From: Microbacterium lushaniae
GTDB taxonomy: Bacteria > Actinomycetota > Actinomycetes > Actinomycetales > Microbacteriaceae
Reading direction: 5' to 3'
Assembly (NCBI RefSeq): GCF_008727775.1
Contig: NZ_CP044232.1
Coordinates: forward strand, 310,001-374,000
DNA length: 64,000 nt
The position numbers and the translations under genes were made by a program. Of this stretch, positions 50,201 to 58,907 are shown piece by piece (within the stretch, counting starts at the first letter, position 1; each line of letters starts with the position of its first letter). Below the pieces are notes generated by a model. It saw only the letters and a program-made list of their open reading frames with translations, searched no databases and was not told where the DNA came from.

Positions 50201-50941
50201 ATGCGGGCGACGCGCGCACTGACCAAGGTGGAGTTCCTGCTCTTCCTGCGAAACCCGACGAGCGTGTTCATGGCGCTCCTGCTTCCTTCCCTGCTCCTGC
50301 TCCTGCAGGGGTATGTCATCGGGGGGACGCTGGAGCCGGCGGGCGCCTCGGGGCAGCGCGCCATCGACTACTTCCTGCCCATCGCGATCGCGATCGCGGT
50401 CACGAGCGTGGCGATCACGAACTACCCGTCGGCCGTCGGCGCGTACCGCGAGAGCGGCGTGCTGCGCCGCCTGGCCGCGACCCCCGTCGGTGCGCATCGG
50501 GTGCTGCTCGCGCAGTGGCTGGTCGCTGTCGCGACTCTGCTGGCGTCGATCCTCGTCGCCTCGACGCTTGCTCGCCTGGCCTTCGACGCCCGCGCGCCGC
50601 GCAGCGCCCCGCTGGCGGTGGCGGTGGTCCTCCTCGGCGCCGTCGCGATGATGGCGGTCGGTTCGGTGATCGCGGCCGTCGCGGCGAGTGCCCAGATCGC
50701 GTACGGCATGGGATTCCTGGTCTTCGTGGCCTGCCTGTTCACCGCGGGCGTGTGGACTCCGGGCCCGATGATGCCCGAGCCGATCCGCACGGTGTCATCG
50801 TTCACGCCGGTGGGCGCGATGACCCAGGCCCTCACCGACGCCTGGTACGCGGGGACCGCGACATGGTCGCCCTTCCTCGTCATGGCCGCGTGGGCCGTGG
50901 TGGCGGGGGTCGTCGCGCTGCGCGTCTTCAAGTGGCGGTGA
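50201..50941 (+). CDS. ABC-2 type exporter permease
   Basis: 246 residues with six spans. The ABC-2 pattern is visible in TKVEFLLFLRNPTSVFMALL at the start and TPVGAMTQALTDAWYAG near the end. GGAGGAGAGCTGAC precedes the ATG. It forms the exporter with the preceding ATPase. The last 14 bp overlap the convergent serine hydrolase gene. Confidence 0.9.
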   Translation: MRATRALTKVEFLLFLRNPTSVFMALLLPSLLLLLQGYVIGGTLEPAGASGQRAIDYFLPIAIAIAVTSVAITNYPSAVGAYRESGVLRRLAATPVGAHRVLLAQWLVAVATLLASILVASTLARLAFDARAPRSAPLAVAVVLLGAVAMMAVGSVIAAVAASAQIAYGMGFLVFVACLFTAGVWTPGPMMPEPIRTVSSFTPVGAMTQALTDAWYAGTATWSPFLVMAAWAVVAGVVALRVFKWR

Positions 50942-52037
50942 CGCTCGCGGCTCGGTCGGCGGAGACGAGCGGGCCGACGGCCGCGGTGATCCGCGCGAGC
51001 AGCGGATAGGGGAGCCGCCGCGGCTGCATCTGGTTCACGGTTCCCGCGACCAGCAGCCCGTGCACCGGATCGGCGAAGAGCACGCTCCCCGTCGCGCCGG
51101 CGTGCCCGATCATCGGGGGCACGCGGATCGGGAACGTCTGCCACCGAGGCAGCGCGAACCGCATGATCCCCACCCCGTACTGCAGGGGCACCCAGCCGCC
51201 GAGCGGCGAGTTCCACTCCGCCGTCATCTCCGCGAGGTACTCGGCGGGAAACAGCTCGCCGGAGAGGAATGCCCGCAGAAACGCCAGCTGATCCTCGGCC
51301 GTCGCGACGACGGCGCCATCGGGTGCGAACGACGCCATCGTCAGCGGGATCCGCAGATCCCGGCGACCGTGGCGGATGGATGCGACGGAGTCGTAGCGCC
51401 CGAGGGTGTCCCGGGTGAAGAGCCACGTCGCCGAGAGCCCGAGGGGTTCGATGATGCGCGATCGCACGACCTGTTCGAACGGACGGCCCGTGCACAGCTC
51501 GATGAGGCGTCCGAGGAGCTGATAGTTGGTGTCGCTGTAGTGGGCGCGACCGGGGGATCCGGGTGCGAACGGACTCGGCAACTCGCGGGCGCGCTGAACG
51601 AGTCGATCGAAATCCCACGACTCGTCGCGGGTCAGCATCCTCTCTGCCAGGGAGGTGCCATCCGCGCCACGGAGCTCGAAGTAGTCGGGGATGCCCGAGG
51701 TGTGCCGCAGGAGCTGGCCCACCGTCACCTCCGCTGAGCGATCGATGCCCTCCACGACCGCCAGGCCGCGCATCGTCGCCGATCCGAGGATGTCGACGGC
51801 CCGGGTGTCGAGCTCCAACCGGCCCTCAGCCCGCAGCTGCATGATCGACGCCGCGGTGAACAGCTTGGTGATGCTGGCGATGAAGTAGGGCCGGTCCGCG
51901 CCCCACGTCCACGCGAAGCCGGTGGGCGGATGCGCGACGGCCAGGCTCAGCTCGCCGACGGCGGGCTTGCGCGCGTAGCGCCGGGCGAGCCGGTCGAGGC
52001 GGCGGCTGATGCCCTCGCTCGAGGGGTTGGCTGACAT
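50928..52037 (-). CDS. Serine hydrolase, beta-lactamase/class C family
   Basis: 369 residues. The catalytic SxxK is SITK (in YFIASITKLFTAAS, about residue 55) and the YxN-type motif is HYSDTNYQLLGRL. HTSGIPDY is typical of class C-like esterases/D-aminopeptidases. No signal peptide. Its physiological substrate is unknown; antibiotic resistance should not be assumed. Confidence 0.87.
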   Translation of the reverse strand: MSANPSSEGISRRLDRLARRYARKPAVGELSLAVAHPPTGFAWTWGADRPYFIASITKLFTAASIMQLRAEGRLELDTRAVDILGSATMRGLAVVEGIDRSAEVTVGQLLRHTSGIPDYFELRGADGTSLAERMLTRDESWDFDRLVQRARELPSPFAPGSPGRAHYSDTNYQLLGRLIELCTGRPFEQVVRSRIIEPLGLSATWLFTRDTLGRYDSVASIRHGRRDLRIPLTMASFAPDGAVVATAEDQLAFLRAFLSGELFPAEYLAEMTAEWNSPLGGWVPLQYGVGIMRFALPRWQTFPIRVPPMIGHAGATGSVLFADPVHGLLVAGTVNQMQPRRLPYPLLARITAAVGPLVSADRAASVTAT

Positions 52038-52056
52038 GCAAGGATGCTAACGCAGA

Positions 52057-52074
52057 TATAGGGGAAGTCCTATA
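52057..52074. promoter_or_regulatory. Dyad TATAGG-N6-CCTATA
   Basis: Perfect 6-bp inverted repeat with 6-bp spacer in the 124-bp divergent gap between the serine hydrolase and DedA genes. GACATGTC follows at 52084. AT-rich for this genome, so likely a promoter/operator. Confidence 0.4.
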
Positions 52075-52161
52075 GGACGATGCGACATGTCACTCGGAAG
52101 TAGCGGGCGGCCGATACTCCGGAGTGATGTGGCGGCCGGCCCGGGTTCCTAGCGTCGAAGA

Positions 52162-52809
52162 GTGGACGTCATCAATGACTTCGTGGTTCAGGCCGCCGCT
52201 TCGCCGTGGGTGTTACTCGTGATGTTCGGCACCGCCGTCATCGACGGGGTCTTCCCGCCGATCCCCAGCGAAACGGTGCTGGTGGCAGCCGCGGCCGTGG
52301 CGTCGGCGAGTCAGGCGTATCCGACCGTCGCGCTGCTGTGCGCGGTCGCGGCGGTCGGGGCGGTCATCGGAGACAACATCGCCTACGCCCTGGGGCGTGG
52401 GTTGGGGACGACCCGGTTCGGGTGGATGCGACGCCCGCGCGTCGCCGCGCTCTTCGCGCGCGCGCAGCAGGGACTCGCCGAGCGGGGTGCTCCGCTGATC
52501 CTCGGCGCCCGCTACATCCCGGTGGGTCGCGTCGCCGTCAACATGTCGGCGGGAGCGCTCGGCTACCCATGGCGGCGCTTCCTGCCCCTCAGCATCCTGG
52601 CCGGCACCACGTGGGCGATCTACAGTGCCGCGATCGGGGTTCTCGCGGGGAAGTGGCTGGAGGGGCAGCCGCTGCTCAGCGCCGCACTGGGGGTGGGAGT
52701 GGCCGTCGTCATCGGCGTGGTGATCGACCGCGTCACGGTCGCTCGACGCCGGCGATCCGGGTCCGCGGCCCGGCGCGAGACCTTCAGGCCTGCCCCTCGA
52801 GTCGGCTGA
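52162..52809 (+). CDS. DedA-family membrane protein
   Basis: 215 residues. The DedA/SNARE-associated core is visible: GVFPPIPSETVLVAAAAVA, GDNIAYALGRGLGTTRFGWM and GARYIPVGRVAVNMSAGALG. DedA proteins are proposed lipid scramblases/transporters. GTG start. The 3' end overlaps the convergent padR gene by 26 nt. Confidence 0.9.
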   Translation: MDVINDFVVQAAASPWVLLVMFGTAVIDGVFPPIPSETVLVAAAAVASASQAYPTVALLCAVAAVGAVIGDNIAYALGRGLGTTRFGWMRRPRVAALFARAQQGLAERGAPLILGARYIPVGRVAVNMSAGALGYPWRRFLPLSILAGTTWAIYSAAIGVLAGKWLEGQPLLSAALGVGVAVVIGVVIDRVTVARRRRSGSAARRETFRPAPRVG

Positions 52810-53311
52810 GCAGCGTCGCGATCCAGGCCAGCTCCGCCCTGACGTGCTGCAGGCCGTTGTCGAGAGTGGCGACCCGCAAGAGTTCGGGGACGGTCGTGGG
52901 CTCTTCGGGTGCCTCGACCGACTCGAGTTCGGCGAGCTGCGCGAGCATCTCTGCCCGGCGACCCTCGAGCAATTCCCGCACGGCTGCCGGTGGCAGTCGA
53001 TCGGCGAAGAAGAGCCGCGCGAGGAAGGGCTCGCGTTTGGGCTCGGGGGGAAGCGGGGAGGTCAGCCACACGTCGAGGGCTTCGGTGCCGGCTTCGGTGA
53101 TGCTGTGCAGATGGAGGTTCGGCCGGTCGTCCTGCGGCACGGTCCGCCGGGTGGCCAACCCGTCCTCCACGAGGGCCGCCAGGGTGCGGTAGATCTGAGA
53201 CTGGTCGGCGGTCCAGAAGTGTCCGACGCTCGCGTCGATCACCTTCTTCACCTCGTACCCGCTCATCGGCCGGTTCGACAACAGGCCCAGGATCGCAAAT
53301 CGCAACGACAC
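52784..53311 (-). CDS. PadR-family transcriptional regulator
   Basis: 175 residues: N-terminal winged helix LRFAILGLLSNRPMSGYEVK, then QIYRTLAALVEDGLATRRTV, and a C-terminal Vir-like helical dimerisation domain. GTG start. A TAAC-AGC-GTTA palindrome at 53322-53332, just upstream, may be its own operator. PadR proteins usually regulate a nearby efflux or stress gene; none is adjacent on its strand. Confidence 0.9.
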   Translation of the reverse strand: MSLRFAILGLLSNRPMSGYEVKKVIDASVGHFWTADQSQIYRTLAALVEDGLATRRTVPQDDRPNLHLHSITEAGTEALDVWLTSPLPPEPKREPFLARLFFADRLPPAAVRELLEGRRAEMLAQLAELESVEAPEEPTTVPELLRVATLDNGLQHVRAELAWIATLLSRLEGQA

Positions 53312-53355
53312 TTCTGGAGGCTAACAGCGTTATGTGCGCCATCCGGTGACGCCCG

Positions 53356-53541
53356 TCAGGAGCCGCTTGCGCGGACGCCCTCGGCGTCCTCCCGCAGCAG
53401 CGCGCCGAAGAGAGCGTGGCCGGGTTCCATCGGAGCGCTGGCGCGGAGCGGCCCGATCACCAGCGGGTCCGAACCCAGTGGTACCTCCTCGGGGTGGTGC
53501 CGACTTCGCAGCGCAATGCGATGGTTCGCCGTGTCGCGCAT
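53356..53541 (-). CDS. Short hypothetical frame, possibly a gene remnant
   Basis: 61-residue frame from an ATG (MRDTANHRIALRSRHHPEEV, then PLGSDPLVIGPLRASAPMEP). Third-position GC bias is moderately protein-like and the frame continues open upstream. No family recognised and no ribosome-binding site. Otherwise 53312-54305 contains no supportable gene; long open frames there are artefacts of the repeated GC-rich palindromes. Confidence 0.25.
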   Translation of the reverse strand: MRDTANHRIALRSRHHPEEVPLGSDPLVIGPLRASAPMEPGHALFGALLREDAEGVRASGS

Positions 53542-53681
53542 CGAGCGAGCCAGCGTCACCAAGACGCCTTGCAGCGGCCATGCCGTCCACGAGGTCGGAG
53601 AACCGCCACCGAACGCCCGACCGATCCACCTCTCCGGTCGGAACGGCTGGGCGCGCGCGGCGGTGCCGGCGGTGTCCCCGC

Positions 53682-53767
53682 GTGCACAACAGCGGAGATC
53701 CTGGCCGACACGCCGGATGCGGAGCCCCGCCGGCGGCGTGTCGCGGCGCGGGTCCGCAGTTGTGCAC
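53682..53767. repeat. Palindromic repeat element, copy 1
   Basis: Starts GTGCACAACAGCGGA and ends TCCGCAGTTGTGCAC, so its termini are near-perfect inverted repeats. Inside, CGACACGCC and GGCGTGTCG form a second nested dyad. The whole unit could fold as a long cruciform/hairpin. A shared tail (GAGCCCGGCCGTGGGGCACG) follows both copies. Confidence 0.75.
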
Positions 53768-53831
53768 GAGCCCGGCCGTGGGGCACGGGATGGGGCGGCG
53801 GCGCGGGCAGGTGCAGCCCTCGCTGGCCGCT

Positions 53832-53916
53832 GCGCACAACGGCGGAGATCCTCGGCGACACGCCGGATGCGGCGCCCCCCGGCGGCGTGTCGCGGCGCGG
53901 GTCCGCAGTTGTGCAC
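53832..53916. repeat. Palindromic repeat element, copy 2
   Basis: Second unit 149 bp downstream, about 95 percent identical to copy 1 including the nested dyads and the shared tail (53917-53949). Ends are GCGCACAACGGCGGA and TCCGCAGTTGTGCAC. Tandem duplication of a REP/MITE-like element. Confidence 0.75.
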
Positions 53917-54305
53917 GAGCCCGGCCGTGGGGCACGGGATGGGGCGGCGGTGCGGGCTCCGGCGGCTGTCGGCATCCGCAACCGAATCCGCCGGCGAGGT
54001 TTCCCACGTTTGCGCCTGTTCGGTGCGATCGCGCCGGTAAGAAGTGGCGCGGTTGCGCGGAAGTGGCGCAGACGGGGGATGGGGCGGGCGCGCCGCCGTG
54101 ATCGCGCGCGAGGTCGCTCGGGCTTCGCCGCGCCCACAGGATGAATCCACCCGCCGTGAGCCGATCCCACGGTCACCGGCTCGAACCGGATTCACGAGAC
54201 CTTCTGCGCAGACTACCTGGGCTCGGGCCCCAGGGCGAGGGGGTGTCTGTTCGCATCCTCGTGCGGGGAGGCTGGAACCAGGAAATCCAACACCCTGGAG
54301 GCTTC

Positions 54306-55256
54306 ATGTACTTTCACGTTCAGCAGCTGATCAACGAGATCGAGCAGGACGAGCCGGATCCCGCCGCCGCCAACGCGCTCCAGGAGGGGCTCGGCGGCCA
54401 GTTCGGCGAGATGCGCACGATGATGCAGTACCTGTTCCAGAGCATGAACTTCCGCGGACCGTCCGCTAAGCCCTACAAGGACCTCATCCAGGGCATCGGC
54501 ACCGAGGAGATCAGTCACGTCGAACTCATCGGGACGACCATCTCGCGTCTGCTCGACGGTTCGCCCCGCTACCAGGGCAAGCCCACCGACCCGGTCGACG
54601 CGCCCGGCGCCAAGGGTGCCATCCCCTTGAACATCGCGCTGTCCGAGAGCAACATCCACCACTACCTCGTCGGCGCGCAGGGAGCCATGCCGGTGGATGC
54701 GGCGGGCAACCCGTGGCTCGGCAGCTACGTGTACAACTCGGGCAACCTGGTCCTGGACCTGCTCTACAACCTCATGCTCGAATCGACCGGGCGGCTCCAG
54801 AAGTGCCGGCTGTACGAGATGACCGACAACAAGACGGCCCGCAGCACGATCTCGTACCTGATCGTGCGCGACCAGGCGCACGAGAACGCGTACGCGAAGG
54901 CGCTGGAGACCCTCGGTGTCAACTGGCGTACGTCGCTTCCCATCCCCAAGACCAACGCGGAGAAGTTCCCCGAGGTCGCACGTCTGCTGGAGATGGGACT
55001 GCAGAGCAAGCAGTACTCGTTCGATCTGACGAACCTTTCCGAGGCGGGGAGGATCTTCCAGGGGATGTCGCCCTCGAACGACGGCACCAAGCTCGATGCG
55101 AGCGAGCAGGCGCCTGTCGGGGTGCCGATGACCATCGCCCCGGAGCGCTTCGAGGAGTTCTCTCCGGGAGCCGACACCGAGCTGCAGGAGCTCATCGAAG
55201 CCACCGCAGCCATGGAGATGGCGGACATCGAGCGGACCTTCGGCGAGATGAGCTGA
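54306..55256 (+). CDS. Manganese catalase
   Basis: Di-manganese, non-haem catalase of 316 residues decomposing hydrogen peroxide in the cytoplasm. The four-helix bundle ligands appear in GGQFGEMRTMMQYLFQSM (Glu, about 35), GTEEISHVELIGTTI (Glu/His, about 67-73) and YLIVRDQAHENAYAKAL (His, about 185). CTGGAGGCTTC gives the ribosome-binding site; an upstream in-frame ATG is too far. Single gene with its own terminator. Confidence 0.93.
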   Translation: MYFHVQQLINEIEQDEPDPAAANALQEGLGGQFGEMRTMMQYLFQSMNFRGPSAKPYKDLIQGIGTEEISHVELIGTTISRLLDGSPRYQGKPTDPVDAPGAKGAIPLNIALSESNIHHYLVGAQGAMPVDAAGNPWLGSYVYNSGNLVLDLLYNLMLESTGRLQKCRLYEMTDNKTARSTISYLIVRDQAHENAYAKALETLGVNWRTSLPIPKTNAEKFPEVARLLEMGLQSKQYSFDLTNLSEAGRIFQGMSPSNDGTKLDASEQAPVGVPMTIAPERFEEFSPGADTELQELIEATAAMEMADIERTFGEMS

Positions 55257-55265
55257 TCCCCCGAT

Positions 55266-55303
55266 CACCGTGCGCCGGGCGGGTTCCCGCCCGGCGCACG
55301 GTG
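55266..55303. terminator. Bidirectional terminator
   Basis: CACCGTGCGCCGGGCGGG (55266-55283) is fully complementary to CCCGCCCGGCGCACGGTG (55286-55303). The 18-bp stem sits exactly between the convergent catalase and RpiR genes. Confidence 0.85.
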
Positions 55304-55304
55304 C

Positions 55305-56213
55305 TCAGCGAGGGTGCAGCGAGCGCGACTGAACCGCGTCGTACGTGGCGCGGATCGCGTCGACCGAACTGGTGTAGTCGGCCTGGACGACGCCGATGAA
55401 CAGGCAGTCCACGACCATCAGCTGTGCGATTCGGCTGCCCAGCGCGCCGGAGCGGAACGGTGTCTCACGTGCCGCGGTGTAGAGCGCGACGTCCGCCTCG
55501 CGCGTGATCGAGGAGTCGGGGACGTTCGTGATGGCGACGGTTGCCGACCCGGCCGCGCGGGCCAGACGGAGGAACTCCACCGTGTCCATCGTCTCCCCGG
55601 AGTGAGAGATCGCCACCGCTACGCTTCGCGGCCCCAGGACGGCGGCTGCCGTCCACGCGGTATGGGCGTCGGGCCAGGTGATCGCCGTCCGTCCGATCCG
55701 GCTCAGCTTCCGCTGCAGGTCGATGCCGACGACAGCGCTGGCGCCCACACCGAAGACGTCGATGCGGTCGGCGCGGGCGAGGGCTGTCACGGCCCGTGCG
55801 AGCACGGCGACGTCGAGCACGTCGGCCGTGTCGCTGATGGAGAGCGTCTCATCGCGGGCGACCTTCGCGACGATCTGCTCGAGGGTGTCATCGGGTGCGA
55901 TATCGCTCGCTGTCGCGGGGACGGAGTGAACGAGCAGGCTTGCGCGCAGCGTCTCCTGCGCGAGGTCGTGCTTGAGGTCCTTGAACCCGGTGAAGCCCAG
56001 CCGGCGGTAGAAGCGCACGACGGTCGTGGTCGAGGTTCCGGCCGCATCGGCGACCTCGTTGATGCTGAGGGTGGAGAAGGTCTCCGGATCGTTCAGCAGG
56101 GTCTCGGCGAGTCGCTTCTCGGACGGCGGCATGGCGGGGATCGTCGCGCGGATCGTGGCCAGCAGGGGGCGCACGGCACTCGTACGCGCGCCGCTGCCGC
56201 GCTGTCCCGTCAT
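55305..56213 (-). CDS. RpiR/MurR-family transcriptional regulator
   Basis: 302 residues. The N-terminal HTH_6 is TLSINEVADAAGTSTTTVVR then FYRRLGFTGFKDLK (about residues 48-82). The C-terminal SIS sugar-phosphate-binding domain includes DRIDVFGVGASAVVGIDLQR and VAVAISHSGETMDTVEFLR. It is divergent from the transporter/murQ/anmK operon; MurR-like regulators respond to N-acetylmuramic acid 6-phosphate, so that ligand is inferred here. Confidence 0.9.
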   Translation of the reverse strand: MTGQRGSGARTSAVRPLLATIRATIPAMPPSEKRLAETLLNDPETFSTLSINEVADAAGTSTTTVVRFYRRLGFTGFKDLKHDLAQETLRASLLVHSVPATASDIAPDDTLEQIVAKVARDETLSISDTADVLDVAVLARAVTALARADRIDVFGVGASAVVGIDLQRKLSRIGRTAITWPDAHTAWTAAAVLGPRSVAVAISHSGETMDTVEFLRLARAAGSATVAITNVPDSSITREADVALYTAARETPFRSGALGSRIAQLMVVDCLFIGVVQADYTSSVDAIRATYDAVQSRSLHPR

Positions 56214-56244
56214 AGACCCACGCTAGCCGAATCCGGGCTTCGGC

Positions 56245-56286
56245 AGTAAGTTACTTCCGGGAAACAAATCTCGTAAATAATTGACC
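56245..56286 (+). promoter_or_regulatory. Operator and promoter of the muropeptide operon
   Basis: AGTAA-G-TTACT (56245-56255) is a perfect palindrome overlapping TTACTT (56251-56256), which sits 17 bp from TAAATA (56274-56279). The region is strikingly AT-rich for this genome. A second possible -35, TTGACC, is at 56281-56286. Located between the divergent RpiR and binding-protein genes. Confidence 0.5.
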
Positions 56287-56338
56287 TATCCGATGGCGGT
56301 CGGCAATGAGGCCGCCGGTACCCGATCTGGAGAACCTC

Positions 56339-57880
56339 ATGAAGAGAGCTTCTGCTCCACGCGCCGCCGTCGGCACCGTGGGGATCCTCGCCGTCGCGGC
56401 ATTCGCACTGGCCGCCTGCTCCGCCCCCGAGACATCCGGCGAAGACTCCGACGCGCCGCAGAGCCTCGTGATCGGCGTCACGGCCGACGTCGACACCCTC
56501 CTGCCGTGGACCAGCACGCAGTTCCAGGCGACGCACGTGCTGCAGAACCTGTACGGCACGCTCACCGAGTTCGACGACGACCTCGCCGTCACCGAGGGTC
56601 TGGCCGAGTCGTGGGAGACGAGCGAGGACGGATTGACCGTCACGTTCCAGCTGCGCGAGGGCGTGACCTTCGCCGACGGGAGCGAGCTGGATGCCGAGGA
56701 TGTCGTCGCCTCCTACCAGGCGATCAAGGATGAGGCGACCGCGGCCGTTTCTGCGAGCAACCTGGCCTCGGTGGAGACGATCGAAGCCGTCGATCCGCTG
56801 ACTGTGCAGTTGACGCTGAGTGCCCCCGACGCCGCGCTGTTCTCGAAGCTCGGCGTCATCACCACCGCGATCCTGCCCTCCGATGTCGATCTGGAGGCGG
56901 TGGAGACCGAGCCCAACGGCACCGGCGCGTTCGTCTTCGAAGACCGCAAGCCCAACCAGTCCTTGACCCTCGCCGCCAACCCGGAGTACTGGGGTGGCGA
57001 GCCGGAGGTCGACACCGTGGAGTTCCGGGTCATCCCCGACCAGTCGGCGATCGTCTCGGCGCTGCAGGCCGGCAGCGTGCAGATGGCGGTCTTCGACGAT
57101 CAGCTGGTGGCCGACACCATCGGCGGATCGGTCGAGGTGACCGAGACGCCGCAGCTGAGCTACCACGTGCTGCAGATCAACAGCCGCGTCGCGCCGCTGG
57201 ACGACGTCAACGTCCGCCTCGCGATCGCGTGCGCGATCGACCGCCAGGAAGTGCTCGACACCGCCGCTCTGGGCGCCGGCGAGGTCACCGGCCCCATCAC
57301 CTCGCCGGCCTTCCGCTCCGACCCGGATGCGCGCCCGTGCCCCGAGGGCGACGTCGACGCGGCGAAGGACTACCTGGCGGACGCGGGATACGAAGACGGC
57401 CTGACGCTGCGCGCCATCGTGAACCAGGACGGATACTCCACCGCGGTCGCCGAGGCGGAGAACATCCAGGCTCAGCTGAAGAACGCCGGCATCACCCTGG
57501 AGATCGAGTCGCTCGAGTCGGGTGCATACGTCGACCGCTGGGTGGCCGCCGACTTCGAGCTCGCCGTCGCGCTCAACGGCGGTCAGCCCGACCCCGACGC
57601 CTCCTACGGCCGGTATTTCACCAGCGCCGGCAGCCTCAACCCGGTCGCCGGCTACAGCTCGGAGACACTGGACGCCCTGTTCGCAGAGGGCAAGGCCGAG
57701 TCGGATGACGCCGCCCGCAAGGCCATCTACGATCAGGTGGCCGCGGAGCTCGAGGACAACGCCGCGTGGGTGTGGCTGTTCACCTCGTTCAACTACACCG
57801 CGACCGCCGAGGGCGTCTCCGGCTTCGTGCCCCTGTCCAACGGCTCGCTGCAGAACCTGCGCGACGTCACCGTCGACTGA
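56339..57880 (+). CDS. Family 5 extracellular peptide-type binding lipoprotein
   Basis: 513 residues. The signal peptide ends at lipobox LAAC (Cys27). The SBP_bac_5 core shows GLAESWETSEDGLTVTFQLR and FRSDPDARPCPEGDVDAAKD. CTGGAGAAC precedes the ATG. Linked to murQ, anmK and a fused Dpp-type ATPase, so it probably captures muropeptides or MurNAc-containing fragments (inference from context). Confidence 0.93.
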   Translation: MKRASAPRAAVGTVGILAVAAFALAACSAPETSGEDSDAPQSLVIGVTADVDTLLPWTSTQFQATHVLQNLYGTLTEFDDDLAVTEGLAESWETSEDGLTVTFQLREGVTFADGSELDAEDVVASYQAIKDEATAAVSASNLASVETIEAVDPLTVQLTLSAPDAALFSKLGVITTAILPSDVDLEAVETEPNGTGAFVFEDRKPNQSLTLAANPEYWGGEPEVDTVEFRVIPDQSAIVSALQAGSVQMAVFDDQLVADTIGGSVEVTETPQLSYHVLQINSRVAPLDDVNVRLAIACAIDRQEVLDTAALGAGEVTGPITSPAFRSDPDARPCPEGDVDAAKDYLADAGYEDGLTLRAIVNQDGYSTAVAEAENIQAQLKNAGITLEIESLESGAYVDRWVAADFELAVALNGGQPDPDASYGRYFTSAGSLNPVAGYSSETLDALFAEGKAESDDAARKAIYDQVAAELEDNAAWVWLFTSFNYTATAEGVSGFVPLSNGSLQNLRDVTVD

Positions 57881-57935
57881 GCACTCGCGGGTCGGGCAGG
57901 GCGTGACCGCCCCGTCCGACCCGCGTGGGAGTCCC

Positions 57936-58907
57936 ATGCTGCACCGCATTCTCGTCTCGCCTGTGACGCGCCGCGTCGGCAGTGCGCTCCTGACCCTCTT
58001 CGGCGTCGCCGTGGCGGTGTTCCTGATGCTCCGGGCGCTCCCCGGCGACCAGATCACGGCCGCGTACGGCACCGAGGCGGCAGCCCTGTCCCCGGAGCAA
58101 CGGGCCGCGCTGGAGGCCTATTACGGCGTCGACCAGCCGCTCATCGTGCAGTTCTTCACGTGGCTCGGGGCGGTGGTGACGGGAAACCTCGGCTTCTCCG
58201 CGAGGGCCCAGCAGTCGGTCCTGGAGATGACCGTGCTCGCCCTTCCGGTGACGCTCGAACTCGCCCTCCTCGCCATCGTCATCGCGCTGCTCATCGGCAT
58301 CCCGCTGGGCATGCTGTCTGCCTCCCGCCCCAATGCGCTGCGCGACTGGGTGGGACAGGGCGTGGGGCTGGCCGGCCTCGGGGTGCCTGCGTTCCTCCTG
58401 GCGACGACCATGCTCGCCGTGTCGGCGCAGGCGCTGGGGTTCAATCCGAACGGGCTGGGGTTCGCCCGGCTGTGGGAGGACCCCGTCCGCAACCTCCAGC
58501 AGATGCTGATGCCGGCCCTCGTGCTCGGCTTCGGCATCGCCGCGCCGATCATGCGCACGACGCGGACCGCGGTGCTCGAAGTGCGCGGACTCGATTTCGT
58601 CCGCACCGCCCGCGCCAAGGGTGTACCGCCGCGCCGGCTGCAGTGGCGGCACGTGCTGCGCAACGCACTCATCCCCATCGTGACCATGACCGGCCTGCAA
58701 TTCGGCTACCTCCTGGGCGGCGCCGTCGTGGTCGAGCAGATCTTCTCCCTCCCCGGGATCGGCCGGCAGGTCCTCCTCGGGATCAACCAGAAGGAGTTCG
58801 CCGTCGTGCAGAGCACCGTGCTCGTCATCGCGATGCTCTTCGTGATCGTGAACCTCCTCACCGACCTGCTGTACCGCCGCATCGATCCGCGGGTGCGTGC
58901 CGCATGA
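57936..58907 (+). CDS. Peptide-type ABC transporter permease (DppB-like)
   Basis: 323 residues, six spans with a large loop after the first. Hallmarks are LLTLFGVAVAVFLMLRALPG, LEAYYGVDQPLIVQFFTWLG and the EAA region VRTARAKGVPPRRLQWRHVL. Its stop overlaps the next permease start (ATGA). Confidence 0.93.
   Translation: MLHRILVSPVTRRVGSALLTLFGVAVAVFLMLRALPGDQITAAYGTEAAALSPEQRAALEAYYGVDQPLIVQFFTWLGAVVTGNLGFSARAQQSVLEMTVLALPVTLELALLAIVIALLIGIPLGMLSASRPNALRDWVGQGVGLAGLGVPAFLLATTMLAVSAQALGFNPNGLGFARLWEDPVRNLQQMLMPALVLGFGIAAPIMRTTRTAVLEVRGLDFVRTARAKGVPPRRLQWRHVLRNALIPIVTMTGLQFGYLLGGAVVVEQIFSLPGIGRQVLLGINQKEFAVVQSTVLVIAMLFVIVNLLTDLLYRRIDPRVRAA

Noticed and set aside
50928..52037. Beta-lactamase resistance gene
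   Set aside because: Has the SxxK/YxN fold motifs of class C-like serine hydrolases but no signal peptide; function cannot be called as antibiotic resistance.
53682..53955. CRISPR-like array
   Set aside because: Only two units, each about 86 bp with nested dyads, and no spacer pattern or cas genes.
53334..54195. Overlapping long frames on both strands between padR and the catalase gene
   Set aside because: They exist because the duplicated palindromic element is stop-free in several frames; translations repeat the same Arg/Ala-rich phrase.
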